NCBI RefSeq assembly: GCF_043195105.1
Contig: NZ_JBAFWO010000007.1
DNA: 64,000 nt
Reading direction: 5' to 3' (one strand)
Origin: NCEH01 sp002257205
Lineage (GTDB): Bacteria; Pseudomonadota; Alphaproteobacteria; Rhizobiales; Xanthobacteraceae
Part shown: piece after piece, positions 58,888 to 64,000 of the stretch
How positions within the stretch are numbered: the stretch's first letter is position 1
How the letters are laid out: each line of letters opens with the position of its first letter
Position numbers and translations under genes: made by a program
The notes under the pieces: generated by a model
What the model saw: the letters and a program-made list of their open reading frames with translations, nothing else
Told to the model about the DNA's origin: nothing
Database searches by the model: none

Positions 58888-60179
58888 TGCGCCTCCCTTC
58901 CTGGCTTCATCCAGCGCCATTGGGTGATGGGCATGGCCGGGCGCCAGCCCGTCATGCCCTTGATGGGCTCCGCCCGCGATAGGACGATGCGCAGCAGATC
59001 ACCCCCGAGCCGCGCATGCAACGCAAGCAGCACCGCTTCGGTTTCCAGCGTCACGCCGTTCGCCACCAGCCGTCCGCCGGGCTTCAGCGCCGCTTCGGCC
59101 GCCGCGATCACGCCATCCGCGCTCGCCCCGCCGCCGAGGAAGATCGCGTCCGGCGCCGGCAGGCCGGCGAGGGCGCCCGGCGCCGTGCCCTCGATGATGC
59201 GCAGATGGGGCACGCCGAGCGCCGTGGCGTTGCGCCAGATGCGCGTCGCGCGCTCAGGATGGGATTCGATCGCGATGGCGGCGAGCGAGGGGTCCGCCAA
59301 CAGCCATTCGATGGCGATGGAGCCGGAGCCGCCACCCACGTCCCACAGCAACTCGCCCTTGCGCGGGGCGAGCGCGGACAAGGTCATGGCGCGGATCTCG
59401 CGCTTGGTGATCTGCCCGTCATGCTCGAACAAAGCGTCGTCCAGCCCGCTGGCGCGGGTGAGCACGGCGCCCGTGCCCTCAACCTCGATGGCGAGGACAT
59501 TGAGCGGGTCGATGTCGGGCAGGGTGAAATCGCGGGCGTGGGCGCCGCGGATGCGTTCGCGCGGGCCGCCCAGCGCTTCGAGCACGGTGAGGCGCGAGGC
59601 GCCGAAGCCGAGCCCGGTCAGCAAGGCGGCGAGCGCGGCCGGGCCGGTCTCGTCCGAGGTCAGCGCCAGGATCCGGCAGCCGGGGTGGAGGAACGGGCGG
59701 ATGCGGCCGATCTCGCGCCCATGCAGCGACACTTGCGCCACCTCGCCCAACGCCCAGCCGAGGCGCGCCGCCGCGAGGCTGAAGGCGGAGGGCGCTGGGA
59801 TGACGTGCATTTCGCCGGCGGGAACATGGCGCGCGAGGGTCGCGCCGACGCCGTGCAGAAATGGATCGCCCGAGGCGAGCACGCACACGTTTTTTCCCCG
59901 CGCGGCGAGCACCTGCGCGACCCCTTCTGCAAACGGGCTCGGCCAGGGATGCGCTTCGCCCTTCACGGCCTCAACCGCCAGCGCGAGATGCCGCGCGCCG
60001 CCGAACACCATCTGCGCCTGCGCGATGCGTGCGCGGGCGGTGGGCGAAAGCCCGTCCAGCCCGTCCTCGCCGATGCCGACGATGGACAGCCAGGGTGCGG
60101 ATACGGCAGTCTCCGGCCCCGTTCCTCCGGCGCCGATGGCTTCGCCCGATGCTCGATCCTGTTCCTGCGGTTCAGCCAT
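58884..60179 (-). CDS. cobL: Precorrin-6Y C5,15-methyltransferase (decarboxylating)
   Basis: The 431-residue bifunctional protein joins a CbiE-like methylase (WLSIVGIGEDGLDGLSPTARARI, VCVLASGDPFLHGVGATL) with a CbiT-like half from about residue 245 (GQITKREIRAMTLSALAPRKGELLWDVGGGSGSIAIEWLL). It methylates C5 and C15 and decarboxylates the C12 acetate. I placed the start at ATG 60179, where it shares CATG with the divergent cobK start. A short Gly/Ala-rich leader (about 28 residues) precedes the first strand. Confidence 0.94.
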   Translation of the reverse strand: MAEPQEQDRASGEAIGAGGTGPETAVSAPWLSIVGIGEDGLDGLSPTARARIAQAQMVFGGARHLALAVEAVKGEAHPWPSPFAEGVAQVLAARGKNVCVLASGDPFLHGVGATLARHVPAGEMHVIPAPSAFSLAAARLGWALGEVAQVSLHGREIGRIRPFLHPGCRILALTSDETGPAALAALLTGLGFGASRLTVLEALGGPRERIRGAHARDFTLPDIDPLNVLAIEVEGTGAVLTRASGLDDALFEHDGQITKREIRAMTLSALAPRKGELLWDVGGGSGSIAIEWLLADPSLAAIAIESHPERATRIWRNATALGVPHLRIIEGTAPGALAGLPAPDAIFLGGGASADGVIAAAEAALKPGGRLVANGVTLETEAVLLALHARLGGDLLRIVLSRAEPIKGMTGWRPAMPITQWRWMKPGREAQ

Positions 60180-60951
60180 GACGCGACCGATCCTCATTCT
60201 CGGCGGCACCCGCGATGCCCGGCAATTGGCGGCGCGACTCGCCGACCGCGACGATCTTAGCCTGTTGCTGTCGCTTGCGGGACGCACCGAAAATCCCGCG
60301 CCCCAGCCGGTGCCGGTGCGCAGCGGCGGCTTCGGCGGCGCCGAGGGGCTCGCGGATTTCCTGCGCGCCCACGGCACATGCGCGGTGATCGACGCCACCC
60401 ATCCCTATGCCGCCAACATCTCGCGCAATGCCGCTTTGGCCTGCGCGGCGATCGGCGTGCCGCTGCTCGCCCTCGGCCGTCCCGCCTGGGCGGCGCAGGC
60501 GGGCGATTGCTGGCGCGAGGTGGAGGATGTGGCGGCGGCCGTGGAGGCGCTCGGCACCGCGCCGCGCCGGGTGTTCCTGGCCCTCGGCCGCAACGAGGTG
60601 CGCGCCTTCGAGGCCGCGCCCCAGCATGCCTATCTGGTGCGCAGCGTCGATCCCATCGCCCCGCCGCTCGCGGTGCCGCACGCCGAATATATCCTCGCGC
60701 GCGGCCCGTTCAGCGAAGCCGACGACCGCGCCTTGCTCGGCGCAAGCGGCATCGAGATCATCGTCGCCAAGAATTCCGGCGGCACCGCCACCTATGGCAA
60801 GATCGCCGCCGCCCGCGCGCTCGGCATCGCGGTGGTGATGCTGCGCCGGCCGTCCCTGCCGGACGTGCCGCGCGTGAGCGATGCCGATGCGGCACTGGCG
60901 TGGCTCGACGCCCGCCTTCATCCCGCGGCCCGCGCGGAGCGGGGGGAATAG
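60178..60951 (+). CDS. cobK: Precorrin-6A reductase
   Basis: The 257-residue protein begins MTRPILILGGTRDARQLAARLA and has VIDATHPYAANISRNA, RRVFLALGRNEVRAF and EIIVAKNSGGTATYGKIAAARALGI, all typical of CobK/CbiJ. It reduces precorrin-6A with NADPH. It is the only gene of the main cob block on the plus strand. Its start overlaps the cobL start (CATG) and its last 34 bp overlap the cobJ 3' end in antiparallel orientation. Confidence 0.94.
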   Translation: MTRPILILGGTRDARQLAARLADRDDLSLLLSLAGRTENPAPQPVPVRSGGFGGAEGLADFLRAHGTCAVIDATHPYAANISRNAALACAAIGVPLLALGRPAWAAQAGDCWREVEDVAAAVEALGTAPRRVFLALGRNEVRAFEAAPQHAYLVRSVDPIAPPLAVPHAEYILARGPFSEADDRALLGASGIEIIVAKNSGGTATYGKIAAARALGIAVVMLRRPSLPDVPRVSDADAALAWLDARLHPAARAERGE

Positions 60952-61679
60952 ACCAGCGGGGACAATCCCGGCCGCTCCACGATCCGCGTCTCCTCGCTGC
61001 CGATCAAAACGCAGGTGGCCATGTCCGCCTGTTCGCCCTTCGCCTCGGCAAGGGTGGAGAGGACGATGCGCTCGTCCGGCCGTCCCGCCGCGCGGCCGAA
61101 GATTACCGGCACGGACGGGGCGAGCACGCCGCGTAGCAAAGCGAAGGCGGCATCCAATTGCCAGGGCCGCGCGCGGCTGATGGGATTGTAGAGCGCGATC
61201 ACGAAGCCGGCCTCAGCCGCCGCCTTCAGGCGGGCTTCCACCAGCGGCCAGGGCTTGAGATTGTCGGACAGGGAGAGCGCGCAGAAATCATGCCCCAGCG
61301 GCGCGCCGATGCGGGCCGCGACCGCCAGCATGGCGGTGATGCCGGGCACCATCTCCACCTCCACCGCGCGCCACTCAGGCGGGCCGTGCTCGATGGCCTC
61401 GCAAACCGCCGCCGCCATGGCGAACACACCGGGATCGCCGCCCGAGACCATCACCACCCGCGCCCCCGCCGCCGCCCGCTCCAGCGCCGCGCCGGCGCGG
61501 CTCAGCTCCTCGCGATTGTCGGTGGCGTGGCGCAATTGGCCCGGCTTTTCGGGCACGCGGGCGAGATAGGGGCCATAGCCGAAGATCTCCTGCGCGGCGT
61601 CGAGCGCGGCGCGGGCCTGGGGCGTCACCTGTTCCGGCGATCCGGGGCCAAGGCCGACGACGCAAAGATGCCCGCTCAC
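60918..61679 (-). CDS. cobJ: Precorrin-3B C17-methyltransferase
   Basis: The 253-residue methylase begins (GTG) VSGHLCVVGLGPGSPEQVTPQA. It has VVMVSGGDPGVFAMAAAVCEA, VEMVPGITAMLAVAARIGAPLGHDFCALSLSDNLKPW and VIALYNPISRARPWQLD. It methylates C17 and contracts the ring. GTG 61679 overlaps the cobI stop by 4 nt (GTGA). Confidence 0.94.
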   Translation of the reverse strand: MSGHLCVVGLGPGSPEQVTPQARAALDAAQEIFGYGPYLARVPEKPGQLRHATDNREELSRAGAALERAAAGARVVMVSGGDPGVFAMAAAVCEAIEHGPPEWRAVEVEMVPGITAMLAVAARIGAPLGHDFCALSLSDNLKPWPLVEARLKAAAEAGFVIALYNPISRARPWQLDAAFALLRGVLAPSVPVIFGRAAGRPDERIVLSTLAEAKGEQADMATCVLIGSEETRIVERPGLSPLVYSPRSARAAG

Positions 61680-62401
61680 GCCGCGCCCTCCCAGCCCGGC
61701 ACCAGCACGATGGCGAAATAGGGCGCGCGGGCATCGTCGCGTCCGGCGAGCGGAATATGGGTGCAGCCCGCCATGGTGCCGCGCTCCACATAGATGGCGC
61801 GCTCCAGACGGCCGGCGCGTTCCAAGGCGCGGCGGATCTTCGGCAAATTGCGGCCCACCTTCATGATGACGGCGGCATCGGCCTGGGCGAGGCGCAGCGT
61901 CAGCGCGTCCTCGTCCAGCGTGCCGGGCAGCACCATCAGCACATCCTCGCCCTGGGCGATGGGCGCACCCACCGTGGACCAGCACCCCGACATGCCGGTG
62001 ACCCCGGCGATCACCTGTGTCGGGAAGCGCGGGGCGAGGCGCACATGCAGATGCATGTAGGAGCCATAGAATAGCGGGTCGCCCTCGCTCAGCACCGCCA
62101 CCGTCTGCCCTGCCATCAGCCGTTCGGCGAGCGCGGCGGCGGAGGCGTCGTAGAAAGCCGCGATGGCGCTGCGATAGGCGTCGTCGCGATGCGGAATTTC
62201 CGTCGTCACGGGATAGAGCAGCGGCACTTCCTCCGCGCCCGGCGGGAAATGGGCGCTGGCGATGGCGCGGGCGTGGCTGGAATTTCCCGCCTTGGCGAAA
62301 TGCGCGATCACATCCGCCGCGCCGAGCGCGCGCACCGCCTTCAGCGTGATGAGTTCGGGGTCTCCCGGCCCGACGCCGACACCGATCAAACGTCCCGTCA
62401 C
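61676..62401 (-). CDS. cobI: Precorrin-2 C20-methyltransferase
   Basis: The 241-residue methylase starts (GTG) VTGRLIGVGVGPGDPELITLKAVRAL. It has VAVLSEGDPLFYGSYMHLHVRL, AGVTGMSGCWSTVGAPIAQGEDVL and GRNLPKIRRALERAGRLERAIYVERGT. It adds the C20 methyl group, the first committed step after precorrin-2. GTG 62401 overlaps the cobH stop by 4 nt. Confidence 0.94.
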   Translation of the reverse strand: MTGRLIGVGVGPGDPELITLKAVRALGAADVIAHFAKAGNSSHARAIASAHFPPGAEEVPLLYPVTTEIPHRDDAYRSAIAAFYDASAAALAERLMAGQTVAVLSEGDPLFYGSYMHLHVRLAPRFPTQVIAGVTGMSGCWSTVGAPIAQGEDVLMVLPGTLDEDALTLRLAQADAAVIMKVGRNLPKIRRALERAGRLERAIYVERGTMAGCTHIPLAGRDDARAPYFAIVLVPGWEGAA

Positions 62402-63033
62402 AGGCCGGCCCTCGCAAGCGAATTGAGCGCTGCGGCGGTGATGGCGCTGCCGCCGAGCCGTCCGCGCACGATGGCAAAGGGGATGCCACGCGGATTTTCC
62501 GCCAGCGCATCCTTGGATTCGGCCGCCCCCACGAAGCCCACCGGCATGCCGAGGATGGCGGCCGGGCGCGGCGCGCCCGCGTCCAGCATTTCCAGGAGGT
62601 GGAACAAAGCGGTGGGCGCATTGCCGATGGCCACCACCGCGCCCTCCAGATGCGGCCGCCACAATTCCAGCGCGGCGGCGGACCTCGTGGTGCCGAGCCG
62701 TTCCGCCAATTCCGGCACCTGGGGTTCGCGCAAGGTGCAGAGCACGGGATTTTGCGCCGGCAGGCGGGCGCGGGTGACGCCATGGGCCACCATCTGCGCA
62801 TCGCACAGGATCGGCGCGCCGGCTTTCAGCGCCGCGCGGGCGGCGTCCACAAATCCGGGGCCGAACACGAAATCGCGCGCCGCTTCCACCAGCCCGCAGG
62901 CATGGATCATGCGGACCGCGAGGTCCGCTTCGTCCTCGGTGAAGCGCGAGAGGTCCGCCTCGGCGCGGATGATGGCGAAGGAGCGCTCGTAAATGGCGGT
63001 GCCATCGCGCACATAATCGAACCCGGCAGCCAT
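62398..63033 (-). CDS. cobH: Precorrin-8X methylmutase
   Basis: The 211-residue protein moves the C11 methyl to C12, giving hydrogenobyrinate. The catalytic His is His44 in VRMIHACGLVEAARDFVF. Other blocks are PILCDAQMVAHGVTRARLP and ILGMPVGFVGAAESKDAL with RGRLGGSAITAAALNSLA. Its ATG overlaps the cobG stop by one base. Confidence 0.96.
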   Translation of the reverse strand: MAAGFDYVRDGTAIYERSFAIIRAEADLSRFTEDEADLAVRMIHACGLVEAARDFVFGPGFVDAARAALKAGAPILCDAQMVAHGVTRARLPAQNPVLCTLREPQVPELAERLGTTRSAAALELWRPHLEGAVVAIGNAPTALFHLLEMLDAGAPRPAAILGMPVGFVGAAESKDALAENPRGIPFAIVRGRLGGSAITAAALNSLARAGL

Positions 63034-64000
63034 CAGGCGGAACGCTCCTTAAAGGCCTGCGCGAGCAGGCGGGACAGGGCTTGCGCCCCGCTTTCGCCGG
63101 GCTGTCTGCCCGGCGCGGCGAGGCGGGTGAGGGTGGGGACGAGGGCGACAAGCGAAAGCGCGGCCAGCGCCACGCCCTCCGCCGTGCCCTCTCGCACGAG
63201 GGCGATGGGAAAGTCTACAGCCGGCAAGTTTCCCAAGGACAAGTTTCCCACGGGCGAGTTCGCCGCTGGCGAGTCTGCTGGGGGCGAGTGCGGTTGGGGC
63301 GGGTCTGCTGGCGGCAAATCGACGGGCGGCGAGTCCGGAAATGGCACGGGCCGTGGTGAGAGGTCCGGTGGTGGCGGGGCTTTGCGCCCGACGAGCGTCA
63401 CGGCCGCGGGCGCGGGATGGGCGCAGCCCTTGGCGCAGCCGGAGACATGCACCTCGAACGAGCCGTCCAGCAGCGGGGCGAGCGCGCGCGCCACCTGCGG
63501 AGCGAGCGCGCGCGCCGGCAGCAGGCCGGAGGCGCAAGCCGGCGCGCCCGGACAGGCGGCAACGAAACCGCGCGGATCGGCGGGATCGGTGAGGAGGCCG
63601 AGGGTCGCGGCGGACCGTTCCAGGCGGGCGGCGCCGTCCTGCGTCAGGCCAATGGCCAGCAGCGCGCGGCCGGGGGCAAGGCGGATCTCCCGCGCGCCGG
63701 CCTGTTCTGCGGCTTCGATGAGGGCGATGAAAGTCTCCGCCTCCAGCGCGCCGAACGGCAGGCCGATGCCACGGGCAAACGTGCCGTCCGCGAGCGGGTG
63801 GAGATGGAGCGGGCCGGGGCGGGCTTCGGGGGAAGGATGCGCGGGCGCGTGCCGGCGCGCGAAATCACCCGCCCCAAACACCACCGCGCCCCCTCTCCCG
63901 CTTGCGGGGGAGGGTTGGGGAGGGGGCAGGGAAGCGAGGGATTGAGGGGGCACCGGCGCGAGGGCTTGAGGGGGCTGGGGCGCGATATTTTGAAGGTCCA
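63033..64000 (-). CDS. cobG: Precorrin-3B synthase CobG, N-terminal half beyond the window
   Basis: About 322 residues are visible and the frame stays open to the right edge. The nitrite/sulfite-reductase-like half runs from GPLHLHPLADGTFARGIGLPFGALEAETF to the cluster cysteines CPGAPAC and SGCAKGCAHP, which hold the 4Fe-4S cluster. CobG hydroxylates precorrin-3A at C20. Before this half is a Pro/Ser-rich linker containing a 36-bp dispersed repeat in frame. After the cysteine motif is a low-complexity PADPPQPHSPPADSPAANSP-type segment (about 63200-63390). Both look like insertions tolerated between domains. The first half domain must lie to the right. Confidence 0.9.
   Translation of the reverse strand, partial: DLQNIAPQPPQALAPVPPQSLASLPPPQPSPASGRGGAVVFGAGDFARRHAPAHPSPEARPGPLHLHPLADGTFARGIGLPFGALEAETFIALIEAAEQAGAREIRLAPGRALLAIGLTQDGAARLERSAATLGLLTDPADPRGFVAACPGAPACASGLLPARALAPQVARALAPLLDGSFEVHVSGCAKGCAHPAPAAVTLVGRKAPPPPDLSPRPVPFPDSPPVDLPPADPPQPHSPPADSPAANSPVGNLSLGNLPAVDFPIALVREGTAEGVALAALSLVALVPTLTRLAAPGRQPGESGAQALSRLLAQAFKERSA
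63891..63926. repeat. 36-bp palindromic repeat inside the cobG linker
   Basis: CCCTCTCCCGCTTGCGGGGG plus 16 bases is identical over 36 bp to the reverse complement of 34921-34956. It is translated in cobG as PPPQPSPASGRG-type sequence. Confidence 0.9.

Noticed and set aside
58651..60177. Plus-strand frame continuous with cobK (766 codons)
   Set aside because: Antisense to cobL/cobE; cobK has its own ATG at 60178 at the conserved N-terminus.
60918..62801. 627-codon frame containing cobJ
   Set aside because: The upstream part is out of frame over cobI and cobH. cobJ begins at GTG 61679, overlapping the cobI stop.

Overview
The window is a high-GC stretch of alphaproteobacterial chromosome. 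It most likely comes from the Hyphomicrobiales (Rhizobiales), and the family Xanthobacteraceae is my best guess. The placement rests on gene content: a split ATP synthase F0 operon (atpI-B-E-b'-b), CpdR, RpoH next to an RluD-type gene, two small RNAs resembling the alpha-r8/MmgR (Rfam suhB) family beside a HisN/SuhB-type phosphatase, CobG-CobE-CobK-CobL type cobalamin genes together with CbiD, and dispersed intergenic repeats typical of this order. I ran no database search, so family assignments come from motifs and recall. Almost everything looks like chromosomal core; I see no prophage, transposase, CRISPR array or plasmid gene.

Layout. 1-2758: a diguanylate cyclase cut by the left edge, a HAD pyrimidine nucleotidase and argB. 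3030-4595: an unidentified polytopic membrane protein. 4720-7375: three phosphonate accessory genes (phnM, a 2H-phosphoesterase-like DUF1045 gene and a hexapeptide acyltransferase). 7407-8837: an SPFH/NfeD pair. 9444-11643: hemH, an ABM monooxygenase, tRNA-Val(GAC) and cpdR. 11821-16847: N-formylglutamate amidohydrolase, two sRNAs, hisN, a lysophospholipase, a small exported protein and Hsp20. 17073-21660: a DUF459 SGNH-like protein and the F0 operon. 21825-29631: smc, a thioredoxin-TPR protein, a LON-domain protein, an RluD-type synthase and rpoH. 29885-32748: an extensin-like lipoprotein and lactate permease.

33216-38215 is the glycine cleavage operon gcvT-H-PA-PB behind a tandem glycine riboswitch. 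38288-46446 carries a lipoprotein, two M16 peptidases, an exported protein, lspA and ileS. 46962-48816 is glnK-amtB behind a sigma-54 promoter. 49078-54498 has tesB, a UbiH-type hydroxylase, a parS site, a remarkable palindrome array, an alpha/beta hydrolase, a Trm112 protein and an EamA transporter. 54575-56116 is hisS. 56229-64000 is a cobalamin corrin-ring cluster: cbiD, cobM, cobE, cobL, cobK, cobJ, cobI, cobH and cobG (cut by the right edge).

The most unusual non-coding features are the perfect 16-bp parS match at 51432, the array of GC-rich palindromes at 51666-51994 whose last unit supplies the stop codon of the adjacent hydrolase gene, the paired sRNAs at 12825-13538, and a 36-bp palindromic repeat that sits in frame in the interdomain linker of cobG and also frames a MITE-like unit between gcvPA and gcvPB.
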